A stretch of 64,000 nt of DNA from Kribbella sp. NBC_00382 (lineage in GTDB: Bacteria; Actinomycetota; Actinomycetes; Propionibacteriales; Kribbellaceae), in NCBI RefSeq assembly GCF_036067295.1, contig NZ_CP107954.1:62001-126000 (forward strand). Reading direction: 5' to 3'. Made by a program: the position numbers and the translations under genes. The notes beneath the pieces are model-generated. The model ran no database searches and had not been told where the DNA came from. It saw only the letters and a program-made list of their open reading frames with translations. Every line of letters starts with the position of its first letter. Positions within the stretch are counted from its first letter, which is position 1. Of the stretch, positions 16,774-26,498 are shown piece by piece.

Positions 16774-18279
16774 CTACGGGCCGGCGGAGGGGGTGCCGGA
16801 TTCGCCCCAGGGGTTGAGGCTGGCGGCGTATTCGGGGGTTAGCCAGGACAGGCCCGCGGCTGCCGGGGACATCACCGAAGCGGCGGCTGGGGAGAAGGCC
16901 GTCGCGGTGTGGGGCGAGCGTGGGCGGTCGGGGTGAGGCGTAGTGCTGCCGGCAGACCGGGCTGGTGCTGATCCTGTGGACGAGGCGGTGGCCATCCATG
17001 CCTTGGCACTGGCGGAGGGGGCGTGGGCGGCGCGGGGATCGGTGGTGTTGAGGTTCGTGGTGTTCAGGGGGAGCTGGGTTAGCCACGGGTTGGGGTTGGC
17101 GGGGGTCGGGATGGTCCAGTCGGGGCGGGTGATGCGGACGACGCCTGCGGTGACGGTGACCGACCAGTGGCCGGCGTGGACGGCGCGGTGGTGGGCGCCG
17201 CACAGCAACACCAGGTTCTGGATCGAGGTCGGGCCGCCGTCGATCCAATGCACAACATGATGGGCGTGGCAATGCGACGGGGGCGCTTTGCAGATGACGC
17301 AGCCTTTGTCGCGGCGATTCAAGGCACGGCGGATGTAGCGGGTGACGAACCGGTACTCCATCCCCACATCCAACGGCTGAGAATCAGTACCGAGAACGAT
17401 CGGCAACACCGCTGCGTCGCAGGCGAGCAGCCGCACGGCGGAGGCGGAAATGTTGTCACCGAAGACGAGTTCACCGACGGCGGCCGAGGTCAGTGCCTTC
17501 AGGTCGGTGAAGTCGATGGTGACGGTCAGATGCGGCACGCCGGGGACGCCAGTGGTGGGGTCGGCGCCGGTGGCGATGTCCAGGATTGTGGTTAACGCGT
17601 CGGCCTGACGCTTTTCGTGGGAGCGCGGGTCGAGTTCGCCGTCGACGGTGCGGTGGGGTTTGGCCAGGTCGTGGATCGCGGTCTTGAACAGTTCGGCGTT
17701 GGCGCCGGCCAGGTAGCCACCGAACTTCACGCCGTGGTCGACGGGACGGATCCACAGCTTCTCGTTGCGGTACGCCTCTTCCTCAGCCGGTTCCGGGCCG
17801 TCGGTGTCCAGGCGGTCCAGGACCTGACGGCCGAAATCCCGCAAACCACTGGGCGTGATGTGGCGGGCGGCTTCGATCATCTGTTCTTCGGCGACCCGCA
17901 GTGTCTCGGCGGGCACGGTCGAGGGTGCTTTCTCCAGGGTGGTGACGATGACTTTCGCGTGGTCCGGAGTGAGGCCGGTCGGGTCTTCGCCGGCCACGAC
18001 CACAGCGAGGGCTGCGGTGACGGCCTGGTAGTTGGGGAGGTTCTTGAGGAATTTGAGGTCACTGCGGGTGTTGGCGGGGTCGCGGCGGTGGCGTAGTTCG
18101 AGGAGTTCGATGGTGTTGCGGGCGTCGAGTTCCTTGGCCAGGCCGCGGGACTCGACCTCGCCGAGGAGTTCGAGACGGTAGGAGCCAAGAGTGTTCAGGG
18201 CAGCCTCGACCGTGTCCAGAGTGACCAGTACTTCACTGTCGCTCTGGAGGTACGCGGGTCGTAGCTGCGAGATCTCCAT
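16774..18279 (-). CDS. DUF222 / HNH endonuclease (13E12-type) protein
   Basis: This ~501-residue protein combines the actinobacterial DUF222 (13E12 repeat) domain (about residues 20-330) with an HNH nuclease motif: RDKGCVICKAPPSHCHAHHV, then GGPTSIQNLVLLCGAHHRAV, with the paired cysteines, HH and Asn residues needed for metal binding. A low-complexity Ser/Ala/Thr/Pro tail follows. Such proteins occur in many near-identical copies in actinobacterial genomes and may behave as selfish or mobile nuclease genes. No intron, intein or transposase is seen next to it. ATG 18279 is preferred; GTG 18303 would add eight residues. Confidence 0.9.
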   Translation of the reverse strand: MEISQLRPAYLQSDSEVLVTLDTVEAALNTLGSYRLELLGEVESRGLAKELDARNTIELLELRHRRDPANTRSDLKFLKNLPNYQAVTAALAVVVAGEDPTGLTPDHAKVIVTTLEKAPSTVPAETLRVAEEQMIEAARHITPSGLRDFGRQVLDRLDTDGPEPAEEEAYRNEKLWIRPVDHGVKFGGYLAGANAELFKTAIHDLAKPHRTVDGELDPRSHEKRQADALTTILDIATGADPTTGVPGVPHLTVTIDFTDLKALTSAAVGELVFGDNISASAVRLLACDAAVLPIVLGTDSQPLDVGMEYRFVTRYIRRALNRRDKGCVICKAPPSHCHAHHVVHWIDGGPTSIQNLVLLCGAHHRAVHAGHWSVTVTAGVVRITRPDWTIPTPANPNPWLTQLPLNTTNLNTTDPRAAHAPSASAKAWMATASSTGSAPARSAGSTTPHPDRPRSPHTATAFSPAAASVMSPAAAGLSWLTPEYAASLNPWGESGTPSAGP

Positions 18280-18370
18280 GGACACAACACTAGACACCGC
18301 CACCGACAGTTTCGAAGCCGGGAAGCCTTTATCTATAAGGGATTCCTGAATGGCCGGATTCGGTCAGGTT

Positions 18371-18430
18371 GTCCACAGCGCGGGCCGGCCTGTGGACGGC
18401 GGCGCACGTGTTACCGGTTTGACTGGTAAC
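18371..18430. promoter_or_regulatory. Two inverted repeats upstream of panE-like gene
   Basis: GTCCACA (18371-18377) with TGTGGAC (18391-18397), and GTTACC (18410-18415) with GGTAAC (18425-18430), lie just ahead of the ATG at 18440. The second ends ten bases before the start and is well placed for an operator, perhaps for the CGNR regulator encoded in the same operon. Assignment is inferred. Confidence 0.4.
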
Positions 18431-18439
18431 ATCCAAAAT

Positions 18440-19363
18440 ATGACGATCAAGGTGGCTGTGCTGGGTGCGGGTGGCGTAGGTGGGTACTTCGGCGGGCGGT
18501 TGGCGCAAGCCGGGCATGATGTGCGATTTGTTGCGCGTGGCGAGCACCTCGCGGCTCTGCGAAAGAGCGGCCTCACGGTTGAGAGTGTTGCGGGGGACTT
18601 CGCGCTGGAGACGGTGGTGGCGACGGACGATCCGGCGGAGATCGGGGAGGTCGACTATGTGTTGCTGGGGGTGAAGACCTGGCAGCTCCCGGCGGCGATC
18701 GCGCAGTTGGGGCCGCTGGTGGGGCCGAACACGGCCGTGGTCACCACGCAGAACGGGGTTGAGGCGCCTCAGCAGGTTGCGGATGTAACCGGGCGGGAGG
18801 CGGTGCTTCCGGGTGCGGTCGAGGTGGTCGCGTTTCTCGATGGGCCGGGGCGCGTGCGGCATATCGGTGGGCTGGGCAAGCTCACGTTCGGGGAGTGGGA
18901 CAACCACGCGAGCGAGCGAGTCGATCGGCTGCGCGATGCGCTGCAGGAATCGGGGCTGACCGCGGTTGTGCCGGACGACGTCTGGGTTGCGCTCTGGAGC
19001 AAGTTTCTCGCGCTCGGGTCGTTCGGCGCCGTCGCGACGCTCGCCGATGCTCCGTACGGCGTACTGCGTAGCCGTCCGGGCATCCGCCAACTCATCGTCG
19101 ACAGCATGAACGAGATCAAGCAGCTCGCGAAGGCAACCGGCGTCGAACTGCCGGCCGATACCGTCGACAACACCATCGCATTCCTCGACAGCTTGCCCGA
19201 CGCGGGCACGACCTCATTGCAGCGCGACATCAACTCCGGCAAGCCGTCCGAGCTGGAGGCGTGGACCGGCGCGGTGGTCAGGCTCGGGCGGGCGTCGGGG
19301 ACGCCGACGCCGATCAACAGCATCCTGTACGAATTGACGAGCGCGCGCACCCGGGCGAGCTGA
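18440..19363 (+). CDS. 2-dehydropantoate 2-reductase (ketopantoate reductase family)
   Basis: This 307-residue NADPH-binding oxidoreductase is of the PanE/ApbA family, which reduces ketopantoate to pantoate on the way to coenzyme A. The N-terminus has the Rossmann motif VLGAGGVGGYFGGRLAQAG, followed by DYVLLGVKTWQLP, the catalytic-region VVTTQNGVEAPQ and the C-terminal helix block SLPDAGTTSLQRDINSGKPSELEAW, where family members carry the substrate-binding Ser and Glu. Actinobacteria have several paralogues, so the physiological substrate may differ. ATG 18440 fits the family start. Its stop overlaps the CGNR gene start (ATGA), indicating one operon. Confidence 0.88.
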   Translation: MTIKVAVLGAGGVGGYFGGRLAQAGHDVRFVARGEHLAALRKSGLTVESVAGDFALETVVATDDPAEIGEVDYVLLGVKTWQLPAAIAQLGPLVGPNTAVVTTQNGVEAPQQVADVTGREAVLPGAVEVVAFLDGPGRVRHIGGLGKLTFGEWDNHASERVDRLRDALQESGLTAVVPDDVWVALWSKFLALGSFGAVATLADAPYGVLRSRPGIRQLIVDSMNEIKQLAKATGVELPADTVDNTIAFLDSLPDAGTTSLQRDINSGKPSELEAWTGAVVRLGRASGTPTPINSILYELTSARTRAS

Positions 19364-19923
19364 TGACCGCCGCGTTCCCCTTCGTCGGCGGGCGGGTCAC
19401 GCTCAACTTCGTGAGCACCCTCGGCAAGCGGAGTACGGAGAAGCTCGAACGCCTCCGTACTCCGGAAGACCTCGCGCACTGGGTGGAGCTGGCCGGCCTG
19501 GGCTCGATCTCCACGGACGAGGCGGACCTGAAAGCAGCCCGGGTACTACGGGAAGCCCTGTACACGTTGACGATGGCGACCCTCAACCGAGGGCCCCTCC
19601 GTCGAGCGGACGTCAATCTAGTCAACGAATGGGCAGCCCGCGAAACCCCCGCTCCAGCCCTCGCGATCGGGCGCACTCAGGTCCGTGCCACTCCCCTGCG
19701 TCGGCGCGACCCCCAGCCGACCGCTTCCGAAGTACTGGCTGCTCTCGCTCGCGACGGGATCGAACTGCTGTCCGGTCCTGATGCAGGATCGATTCGTGAA
19801 TGCGAGGACCCGGGCTGCACCCTGCTGTTCGTCGACACCAGTCGCAGTCACCGTCGCCGCTGGTGCTCGATGAACAGCTGCGGTGCTCGCGCCAAGATGC
19901 GCACCCTCCGCTCCACCCAGTGA
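19363..19923 (+). CDS. CGNR zinc-finger (ABATE-domain) transcriptional regulator
   Basis: This 186-residue protein has an N-terminal ABATE-like domain (FVGGRVTLNFVSTLGKRS) and a C-terminal CGNR-type zinc finger: CEDPGCTLLFVDTSRSHRRR followed by WCSMNSCGARAKM. The classical CGNR tetrapeptide is CGAR here, so Asn is replaced by Ala while all four cysteines remain. The family is thought to act as a stress- or metabolite-responsive DNA-binding regulator in actinobacteria. It is translationally coupled to the panE-like gene, and both lie downstream of two inverted repeats. Confidence 0.88.
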   Translation: MTAAFPFVGGRVTLNFVSTLGKRSTEKLERLRTPEDLAHWVELAGLGSISTDEADLKAARVLREALYTLTMATLNRGPLRRADVNLVNEWAARETPAPALAIGRTQVRATPLRRRDPQPTASEVLAALARDGIELLSGPDAGSIRECEDPGCTLLFVDTSRSHRRRWCSMNSCGARAKMRTLRSTQ

Positions 19924-20130
19924 GCCGCACGCCCGGTGTGATCTTGAGCACGGCAACAGCTACTAGTTGCCCACCGCAAGGGAATCGCAGCGGCCACATA
20001 TACCATGACTCAGCTAGACATTCCGGACCCGTCTCATCCGGTGTCAGGGCGGAATTCGCCGGTCGCCAGCGGCGTTAGCGTCCTTCTGTGGGCCAACCCC
20101 ACCGTTCCCGACCGTTCTAAGGAGACACCC

Positions 20131-21000
20131 GTGCGCGCCATCAGCGCCTTCCGCCGCCTCGCCGCCGTCGGTACAGCCATCACTTTGGCCGTTGCGCTCG
20201 CTGCCTGTGGCAGTGACGACAAGTCCGATGCCTCGGGCCCCGATCTGGGGCTGCTCCAGAAGGGCACGCTGCGGATCGGGACGCTCACCGACGCGCCGCC
20301 GAACGTGTACGTCAAGGACGGCAAGTTCACCGGCTTCGACAACGACCTGATCAGCGCGGTCGCGGAGAAGCTGAACCTGAAGCCCGAGTTCGTCGGGACC
20401 GACTTCTCCGCGCTGCTCTCGCAGGTCAACGGCGGCCAGTTCGACCTCGGCAGCTCGTCCATCACGATCACCGAGGCGCGCAAGAAGACGGTTGCCTTCA
20501 GCAATGGCTACGACTTCGGGTACCTCGGCCTGAACACCACCAAGGACTCCGGCATCACGAAGTTCGACCAGCTCGAGGGCAAGCGCGTGGTCGTCGTCCA
20601 GGGCACCGTCCAGGACGACTACGCGACCCAGAAGAACCTGAACCCGGTCCGCGTGCCGAACTACAACGCGGCCGTCGGCCAACTCAAGGCCGGTACTGCG
20701 GACGCGTGGATCTCCCCCGCCGAGATCGGCGAGAAGATGGCCAAGGAGCAGGGCGGCGGCGTGGTCATCCTGGCCGCCAAGGAGCTCAGCTCGGCGCCGA
20801 CCGCGTTCGCCGTGGCCAAGAGCAACGACAAGCTGCGCGAGGCCGTCAACAAGGCCCTCGACGAGGTCATCGCCGACGGCACCTGGACCAAGCTCGTCGA
20901 GCAGTACTACCCCGGCCGCGCCGTACCGGCGACCTTCAAGCCTGGCAGCGGGACCGTGAAGTTCACCGCCCCCAAGGCAACCGCTCCCGCAGCTAGCTGA
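20131..21000 (+). CDS. Polar amino-acid ABC transporter, substrate-binding lipoprotein
   Basis: This 289-residue solute-binding protein (family 3) delivers amino acids to the membrane complex encoded just downstream. It begins with a lipoprotein signal peptide ending in LAVALAACGS, so the mature protein starts at the lipidated Cys. Family marks are GTLRIGTLTDAPPNVYV, FTGFDNDLISAVAEKLNL and LLSQVNGGQFDLGSSSITIT. GTG 20131 was chosen because TAAGGAGA sits at the right distance; the frame upstream to 20005 lacks a signal. Its stop overlaps the permease start (ATGA). The amino acid carried is not determinable from sequence. Confidence 0.93.
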   Translation: MRAISAFRRLAAVGTAITLAVALAACGSDDKSDASGPDLGLLQKGTLRIGTLTDAPPNVYVKDGKFTGFDNDLISAVAEKLNLKPEFVGTDFSALLSQVNGGQFDLGSSSITITEARKKTVAFSNGYDFGYLGLNTTKDSGITKFDQLEGKRVVVVQGTVQDDYATQKNLNPVRVPNYNAAVGQLKAGTADAWISPAEIGEKMAKEQGGGVVILAAKELSSAPTAFAVAKSNDKLREAVNKALDEVIADGTWTKLVEQYYPGRAVPATFKPGSGTVKFTAPKATAPAAS

Positions 21001-21749
21001 TGGACATCTGGTCCACCCTGAACGACACCTTCCTCGACTGGGAGTCGATGAAGGCAGTCCTGCCCGAGATGCTCAAGGTAGGCCTGGTCAACACCCTCAT
21101 CTTCGCGGCCGCCTCGGTCGTGCTGGGCACTGTGCTCGGCATGGTCGTGGCGGTCATGGGGCTGTCCCGCAGGTGGTGGCTGCGGTGGCCTGCGAAGGTC
21201 TACACGGACATCTTCCGCGGCCTGCCGGCGATCCTCACCATCCTGCTGATCGGCCAAGGGTTGTCGCCCATCACCAGGCACTGGTGGGGCCCGAACCCGT
21301 ACCCGCTGGGCATTCTCGCGCTGTCGCTGATCGCGGCGGCGTACATCGGCGAGATCTTCCGCTCCGGGATCCAGAGCGTGGAGAAGGGCCAACTCGAGGC
21401 CGCACGGGCGCTCGGTTTCACGCACAGCTCCGGTATGTGGCTGGTCGTCATCCCGCAGGGCGTCCGCCGGGTGCTGCCCGCCCTGGTCAACCAGTTCATT
21501 GCCTTGATCAAGGAATCGAGCCTGGTGTACTTCCTGGGCCTGCTCGCCAGCCAGCGCGAGCTGTTCCGGATCGGCCAGGATGCCGCCGCGACCAACGGCA
21601 ACCTGTCGCCGTTGCTGCTCGCGGGCATCTTCTACCTGATCATCACCGTGCCCCTGACCCACCTGGTCAACTACTTCGACAAGCGGCTGCGCGAAGGCCG
21701 TCCCGCCGATCTCGAGGTCGAGGAGCTCGCCCATGCCGACATTCGTTGA
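21000..21749 (+). CDS. Polar amino-acid ABC transporter, permease
   Basis: This 249-residue permease of the HisM/GlnP type forms the membrane channel of the importer. It has about five hydrophobic segments and the family motif [19 protein letters not shown] followed by [15 protein letters not shown], the EAA loop that docks onto the ATPase. The C-terminus ends in a cytoplasmic tail ([14 protein letters not shown]-like). It overlaps the binding-protein stop by one base and the ATPase gene by 17 bases, so the three are certainly one operon and probably translated together. Confidence 0.94.
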   Translation: MDIWSTLNDTFLDWESMKAVLPEMLKVGLVNTLIFAAASVVLGTVLGMVVAVMGLSRRWWLRWPAKVYTDIFRGLPAILTILLIGQGLSPITRHWWGPNPYPLGILALSLIAAAYIGEIFRSGIQSVEKGQLEAARALGFTHSSGMWLVVIPQGVRRVLPALVNQFIALIKESSLVYFLGLLASQRELFRIGQDAAATNGNLSPLLLAGIFYLIITVPLTHLVNYFDKRLREGRPADLEVEELAHADIR

Positions 21750-22476
21750 GGACGCGGCGAGCCTGGAGCTCACCGGTATCGAGCTTGCCTTCGGCAAGAA
21801 CAAGGTACTGCGCGGCGTCGACCTCGCCGTACCGGCCGGCAAGACCGCTTGCGTGATCGGACCGTCCGGCTCCGGCAAGTCAACGTTGCTGCGAGCAACC
21901 AACCGACTGCTCGAACCGGCCGCCGGCGACATCAAGCTGGGCGGCGAGTCGGTACTGCGGAGCAACCCGGACGAGTTGCGGCGGCGGATCGGGATGGTGT
22001 TCCAGCACTTCAACCTGTTCCCGCACAAGACGGTACTGGAAAACATCACTCTCCCATTGCGCAAGATCAAGAAGCTGACCACCGAAGGCGCCGTCGCAGC
22101 GGCCCGGGAGCAGCTCGAACTGGTCGGACTGAAGGAGAAGGAGTCAGCGCGACCCGGCAACCTTTCCGGTGGCCAGCAGCAACGAGTCGCGATCGCCCGG
22201 GCGCTGGCGATGAAGCCCGAGGTGATGCTGTTCGACGAGGCCACGTCGGCACTCGACCCCGAATTGGTCAAGGGCGTGCTCGCGCTGATGGCCGACCTCG
22301 CCGGCGCCGGGATGACGATGATCGTGGTGACCCACGAGATGGGGTTCGCGCGCCAGGTGGCCGACCAGGTGGCGTTCATGGATCGCGGGGTCGTGGTGGA
22401 GTCCGGAGTACCGGAGAAGCTGTTCACCGCGGCTGAGTCGCCCCGGCTTCAGCAGTTCCTGTCGCAGGTGCTCTAG
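21733..22476 (+). CDS. Polar amino-acid ABC transporter, ATPase
   Basis: This 247-residue ATPase of the GlnQ/HisP type energises the importer. Visible motifs are Walker [13 protein letters not shown], the Q-loop [18 protein letters not shown], the signature [18 protein letters not shown], Walker [17 protein letters not shown] and the switch His in [16 protein letters not shown], all intact. It is the last gene of the three-gene transporter; a gap of 53 bases separates it from the polysaccharide deacetylase, which may have its own promoter. Confidence 0.96.
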   Translation: MPTFVEDAASLELTGIELAFGKNKVLRGVDLAVPAGKTACVIGPSGSGKSTLLRATNRLLEPAAGDIKLGGESVLRSNPDELRRRIGMVFQHFNLFPHKTVLENITLPLRKIKKLTTEGAVAAAREQLELVGLKEKESARPGNLSGGQQQRVAIARALAMKPEVMLFDEATSALDPELVKGVLALMADLAGAGMTMIVVTHEMGFARQVADQVAFMDRGVVVESGVPEKLFTAAESPRLQQFLSQVL

Positions 22477-22529
22477 CCAAATCGGGCCGGGCGGCCGATG
22501 GTGGAGGTACACAACGCCTGGGGGTTCGG

Positions 22530-23234
22530 ATGGCTGCCTGGCACGGTCGGATGACCAGATTGCTGCTGACGATCGCCCTGATCGCCCTGCCGGGGATCTC
22601 GACGGCCTGCCGGCCACAGGTCGCCAGCCAAACGACCGCGGCCGCTCCCGGGGGCGCGGTGGCGGCGAAGTACGTGTTCATCACCTTCGACGACGGGCCG
22701 GGGCCGACGTACACGGCCCAGATCCTCGCCATCCTGCGACGGTACGGGGTGAAGGCGACGTTCTTCGAGCTCGGGATGAACGTCCGGAAGTACCCGGCCG
22801 TCACCCGCAAGGTGCACCAGCAGGGCCACAGCGTCCAGAACCACACGTACTCGCATCCGGATCTGCGAAAGGTGTCGGCGGCAACCTTCCGGTCCCAGGT
22901 GCAGAGTGCGGACCGCTATATCCGGGCCCAGACCAAGTCGCAGCCGCGCTGCCTCAGGCCGCCGTACGGTGGAGTGAACACCACGGTCAGACGACGTGCG
23001 GCCGCCCTCGGCAAGACGATCCGGCTGTGGACCGTGGACCCGCGCGACTGGTCCCGGCCGGGCACCAAGGTGATCACTCAGCGCGTACTGGGGTCGGTCC
23101 GCAACGGCTCGACCATCCTGCTGCACGACGGCGGCGGCAACCGCAGTCAGACGGTCGCCGCGCTCCCGACGATCCTGCGGACCCTCAAGGCGCGCGGCTA
23201 CGCGTTCCGGTTGGTGCCCTGCTCAGGACATTGA
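22530..23234 (+). CDS. Polysaccharide deacetylase (NodB domain), probable lipoprotein
   Basis: This 234-residue exported protein has a NodB-type carbohydrate esterase 4 domain that removes acetyl groups from peptidoglycan, chitin or xylan. It has an N-terminal hydrophobic segment ending in GISTAC, a plausible lipobox. Catalytic motifs are complete: FITFDDGPGP (motif 1), NHTYSHPDL (metal His pair), LRPPYGGVN, LWTVDPRDWSRPG and ILLHDGGG. ATG 22530 is used; a second ATG at 22551 would shorten the signal. The 3' end overlaps the convergent HAD gene by 12 bases. Cell-wall remodelling is the likely role, by family inference. Confidence 0.92.
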   Translation: MAAWHGRMTRLLLTIALIALPGISTACRPQVASQTTAAAPGGAVAAKYVFITFDDGPGPTYTAQILAILRRYGVKATFFELGMNVRKYPAVTRKVHQQGHSVQNHTYSHPDLRKVSAATFRSQVQSADRYIRAQTKSQPRCLRPPYGGVNTTVRRRAAALGKTIRLWTVDPRDWSRPGTKVITQRVLGSVRNGSTILLHDGGGNRSQTVAALPTILRTLKARGYAFRLVPCSGH

Positions 23235-24014
23235 GGCGATCAGCGGTACGACGTCAGCGATCGACTCGACGATCCGGGTCGGGCGGTAGGGGAACCGCTC
23301 GACCTCGTGCTCGCCGGTCGAACCGGACAGCACCAGGATGCTGCGCAGCCCGGCTTCCAGCCCGCTGATGATGTCGGTGTCCATCCGGTCGCCGATCATC
23401 ACCGAGGTCTCGGAGTGCGCCTCGATCCGGTTGAGCGCGCTGCGCATCATCAGCGGGTTCGGCTTGCCGACGAAGTACGGCGCGACGCCGGTCGCCCGCG
23501 TGATCAGCGCAGCCACGGACCCGGTGGCCGGCAGCGGGCCCTCGGTCGACGGGCCGGTCGGGTCGGGGTTGGTGGCGAGGAAGCGCGCACCATCGGCGAT
23601 CAGCCGGATCGCCCGGGTGATGGCCTCGAACGAGTACGTCCGCGTCTCCCCCAGTACGACGTAGTCCGGCGCCCGCTCGGTCAGCACGTACCCGACCTCG
23701 TGCAGCGCCGTCGTCAACCCGGCTTCACCGATCACGTACGCCGTACCGCCCGGCCGCTGGTCATCCAGGAACTGGGCCGTGGCGAGCGCCGACGTCCAGA
23801 TCGCCTGCTCCGGCACATCGATGCCCCCGGCAAGCAATCGCGCCCGCAGGTCCCGCGGCGTGAAGATCGAGTTGTTGGTCAGTACCAGGAACTTCTTGCC
23901 CGACTCCTGCAACGACCCGATGAACTCACTGGCCCCCGGGATCGCCCGCTCCTCATGAACCAGGACCCCGTCCATGTCGGTCAACCAGCTCTCAACCGGC
24001 TTGTGCTCAGTCAT
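23223..24014 (-). CDS. HAD-superfamily (class IIA, NagD-like) phosphatase
   Basis: This 263-residue HAD phosphatase has the nucleophile motif [10 protein letters not shown] near the N-terminus, the C2-type cap, the Lys motif [13 protein letters not shown] and the acidic closing motif [17 protein letters not shown]. Relatives hydrolyse sugar phosphates, nucleotides or p-nitrophenyl phosphate. ATG 24014 was chosen, after which the protein begins [16 protein letters not shown]; it overlaps the rpe stop by four bases, so the two are co-translated. A role in sugar-phosphate turnover fits the neighbour but is inference. Confidence 0.9.
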   Translation of the reverse strand: MTEHKPVESWLTDMDGVLVHEERAIPGASEFIGSLQESGKKFLVLTNNSIFTPRDLRARLLAGGIDVPEQAIWTSALATAQFLDDQRPGGTAYVIGEAGLTTALHEVGYVLTERAPDYVVLGETRTYSFEAITRAIRLIADGARFLATNPDPTGPSTEGPLPATGSVAALITRATGVAPYFVGKPNPLMMRSALNRIEAHSETSVMIGDRMDTDIISGLEAGLRSILVLSGSTGEHEVERFPYRPTRIVESIADVVPLIASMS

Positions 24015-24694
24015 CGCTGCACTCCTTCGTCGAGCTTGCTCGCGTCGGCGGCCAGAGAGCGGAGCTGGTCGACCATCAGGTTGGGGTTGTCGGCGCTGTA
24101 GACGGCTGAGCCGGCCACGAAGACGTCGGCGCCGGCTTCGGCGCATTGTTCGATGGTGTCGGCGGAGATGCCGCCATCGATCTCGATCCACAGGTCGAGG
24201 CCGTGCTTGGCGATCAGGTCGCGGGTGCGGCGGATCTTCGGGACGCAGACGTCGAGGAACTTCTGGCCGCCGAAACCGGGCTCGACGGTCATGATCAGGA
24301 TCATGTCGAACTCGGACAGGATGTCCTCGTACGGCTCGATCGGGGTGGCCGGCCTGAGCGCCATCGCCGCCCGGCCGCCCTTGGCGCGGATCTCGCGGGC
24401 GGTCCGGATCGGGGCACGGCAGGCCTCGATGTGGAACGTGACGCTCGACGCGCCCGCCTCGACGTACCCGGGAGCCCAGCGGTCCGGGTCCTCGATCATC
24501 AGGTGGCAGTCGATCGGCTGAGCCGCGGCCTTGGCGAGCGACTCGACGACGGGCATGCCCAGGGTCAGGTTCGGGACGAAATGGTTGTCCATCACGTCGA
24601 CATGCAGCCAGTCGGCGTTCGACACCGCCGCTGCCTCATCGGCGAGCCTGGCGAAGTCAGCGGCCAGGATGCTGGGTGCGATCTGGATTCCCAT
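24011..24694 (-). CDS. rpe: Ribulose-phosphate 3-epimerase
   Basis: Rpe interconverts ribulose 5-phosphate and xylulose 5-phosphate in the pentose phosphate pathway. The 227-residue TIM-barrel shows [33 protein letters not shown] (catalytic Asp and metal His), [25 protein letters not shown] and [15 protein letters not shown]. Length and motifs are normal. It leads a two-gene unit with the HAD phosphatase downstream. Confidence 0.97.
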   Translation of the reverse strand: MGIQIAPSILAADFARLADEAAAVSNADWLHVDVMDNHFVPNLTLGMPVVESLAKAAAQPIDCHLMIEDPDRWAPGYVEAGASSVTFHIEACRAPIRTAREIRAKGGRAAMALRPATPIEPYEDILSEFDMILIMTVEPGFGGQKFLDVCVPKIRRTRDLIAKHGLDLWIEIDGGISADTIEQCAEAGADVFVAGSAVYSADNPNLMVDQLRSLAADASKLDEGVQR

Positions 24695-24765
24695 GAAACG
24701 ACAATCTACCGGCGGTACTCCGTCCGGCTGATCACCCGGTTGGCCAACCCACCGGCCGACCCCGG

Positions 24766-25485
24766 TTACCTGGCGAGCCAGGCCTGTACTTCGGCTGCCG
24801 TCTCCACCGTCGCGACACCTGCGGGGAGGGGCGGGCGCTCGATCAGTACGACCGGAATGCCCAGCTCGCGAGCCGCCGTCAGCTTGGCGGCAGTCATCTC
24901 GCCACCACTGTTCTTGGTGACCAGTACGTCGATCCGCCGCGCCCGCAGCAGCTCAAGCTCAGCACCCAGCTCATACGGCCCTCGATCCAGCAGTAGCTCG
25001 CACCAGGTGGGCACAGGCTCTGGCGGGTCAACACAGCGCGCCAGCGTCCACAGCCCGGTCCCGGCGAAGTCACCCAGGCCCTGCCTGCCAGTGGTGAGGA
25101 ACACCCGCTCCCCGAGCCCAGGCAGCAAGCCAGCGGCCTCCACGGCGTCAGCAACCCAATGCCACCTGTCCCCTGGCTGCTCCTGCCAGCCCGCGCGACG
25201 TAGTACGAGCAGGGGAAGGCCCAGAGCGCTAGTGGCCGCCACTGCGTGCGCGGTCATGGTGGCGGCGAAGGGGTGAGTGGCATCGACGACTGCTTCGATC
25301 CCCTGCTCATCAAGCCACGCAGTGAGCCCGGCAACCCCACCGAACCCGCCCTGCCGCACCTCCCCCACCGGCAGCCGCGCCTCCCCCGTCCGCCCAGCCA
25401 ACGACGACACCACGTCATGCTCCCCGGCCAGTACCTCCGCCAACCGCCGCGCCTCCCCGGTACCACCGAGCAGCAAGACCCTCAC
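24766..25485 (-). CDS. cobK: Precorrin-6A reductase
   Basis: CobK reduces precorrin-6A to precorrin-6B with NADPH in aerobic cobalamin synthesis. The protein (239 residues) starts [19 protein letters not shown] and carries [35 protein letters not shown] and [17 protein letters not shown], all typical of the CobK/CbiJ family. The GTG start at 25485 fits the Rossmann beginning; the frame upstream runs into a palindromic repeat. It is separated from cobM by ~210 bases that hold two repeats, so it may be transcribed apart from cobL-cobM. Confidence 0.94.
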   Translation of the reverse strand: MRVLLLGGTGEARRLAEVLAGEHDVVSSLAGRTGEARLPVGEVRQGGFGGVAGLTAWLDEQGIEAVVDATHPFAATMTAHAVAATSALGLPLLVLRRAGWQEQPGDRWHWVADAVEAAGLLPGLGERVFLTTGRQGLGDFAGTGLWTLARCVDPPEPVPTWCELLLDRGPYELGAELELLRARRIDVLVTKNSGGEMTAAKLTAARELGIPVVLIERPPLPAGVATVETAAEVQAWLAR

Positions 25486-25508
25486 GCGGCCGTCAGCTCC
25501 CCAGCCCT

Positions 25509-25621
25509 CGGACCGCCACCACACACCAACCTCGCTCGCTCGCGCACCGCAGCGCCGACCCACCGCTCAATCGGCCAAGCTGGCGGGCGATTGACGCACG
25601 TTGGTGTGTGGTGGCGATCCG
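25509..25621. repeat. Palindromic element family, copy A
   Basis: The arms 25509-25530 and 25600-25621 are reverse complements at 21 of 22 positions. The left arm reads CGGACCGCCACCACACACC then AAC. The 69-base spacer contains a further 7-bp inverted repeat (TCAATCG with CGATTGA). It lies between cobM and cobK, both on the minus strand. Copies B and C are at 56411-56513 and 49033-49144. Confidence 0.9.
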
Positions 25622-25638
25622 GGCCGTCGGCATCAGGA

Positions 25639-25675
25639 CGGAAACTTCTCGTCGCTGGGTGCAGGTTTGTTACCG
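25639..25675. repeat. Dispersed 37-bp repeat, copy 2
   Basis: This copy matches the one at 15663-15699 at CGGAAACT, CGCT, GGTGCA, GTT and GTTACC with identical spacing. It lies 17 bases beyond palindromic copy A and about 20 bases short of the cobM stop. Confidence 0.75.
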
Positions 25676-25695
25676 CCTTGAGCGCCCGGAGGTGG

Positions 25696-26439
25696 TCAGG
25701 CACGGTCTCGGGTGGTCGAGTACAGGTGGCTGTCGCGGAAGGCTGTTGCTGAGAGCACCTTTCCGACCAGGATGACGGCGGTGCGGCGGATGCCGGCGGT
25801 GTGGACCTGGGGGGCGATGTCGGCGAGGGTGCCACGGAGGATGAGTTCGTCGTCGCGGGAGGCGCGGGCTACTACGGCTACCGGGCAGTCGGGGCCGTAG
25901 TTGGGGGTCAGCTCCTCTACTACGCGATCGATCTGCTGGACGGCTAGGTGGAGGACGAGGGTGGCTTGACTGGCGCCGAGGGTGGCCAGGTCTTCGCCGG
26001 GAGGCATGGCGGTGGCTCGGCCGCCGATGCGGGTGAGGATGACGGTCTGGCCCAGCTCGGGGACGGTGAGTTCGCGGGCCAGGGAGGCGGCGGCTGCCGC
26101 GTACGCCGGTACGCCGGGCGTCACGTCGTACGGGATCTCCAGGGCGTCGAGCCGGCGCATCTGCTCGGCCATCGCGCTGAAGACGGAGGGGTCGCCGGAG
26201 TGGAGACGGGCGACGTCGGCGCCGGACTCGTGGGCGGTGGCGAGCTCGGCGATGATCTGGTCGAGGTTCAACTCGGCGGTGTCGACCTTGCGGGCTCCGA
26301 CCGGGCAGTGGTCGAGGAGTTCGAGTGGGACGAGCGCACCGGCGTACAGGCAGACGGGTGAGGCGGCGATCAGGTCGCGGCCGCGCACGGTGATCAGGTC
26401 GGCGGCGCCCGGACCCGCGCCGATGAAATGCACGGTCAT
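25696..26439 (-). CDS. cobM: Precorrin-4 C11-methyltransferase
   Basis: CobM uses S-adenosylmethionine to methylate C11 of precorrin-4. The 247-residue protein has the tetrapyrrole-methylase pattern: [20 protein letters not shown] at the N-terminus, [40 protein letters not shown] and [20 protein letters not shown] 26439 overlaps the stop of a 20-codon micro-ORF that itself overlaps the cobL stop, an arrangement created by a tandem repeat of the cobM start region. Expression is therefore probably coupled to cobL through re-initiation. Confidence 0.94.
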   Translation of the reverse strand: MTVHFIGAGPGAADLITVRGRDLIAASPVCLYAGALVPLELLDHCPVGARKVDTAELNLDQIIAELATAHESGADVARLHSGDPSVFSAMAEQMRRLDALEIPYDVTPGVPAYAAAAASLARELTVPELGQTVILTRIGGRATAMPPGEDLATLGASQATLVLHLAVQQIDRVVEELTPNYGPDCPVAVVARASRDDELILRGTLADIAPQVHTAGIRRTAVILVGKVLSATAFRDSHLYSTTRDRA

Positions 26440-26498
26440 CCGATCACGCTCCAGAGGTGCACGGTCATTAGGTGATCGTCCAGCAGGTGCACGGTCAT
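26436..26498 (-). CDS. 20-residue micro-ORF created by tandem repeat of the cobM start
   Basis: On the minus strand ATGACCGTGCAC occurs at 26498 and 26468, and ATGACCGTGCAT at 26439; the first two are 30 bases apart and the third 29 bases further. The first two share a frame encoding [20 protein letters not shown], whose TGA overlaps the cobM ATG, while its own ATG overlaps the cobL stop. The repeat unit also includes the C-terminal cobL codons (CTGGAGCATCACC-like). Whether it is translated is unknown. Confidence 0.5.
   Translation of the reverse strand: MTVHLLDDHLMTVHLWSVIG

Noticed and set aside
16774-18279. Group I intron or intein homing endonuclease
   Set aside because: The HNH protein carries the DUF222 domain and stands alone; no intron or intein boundary was found in neighbouring genes.
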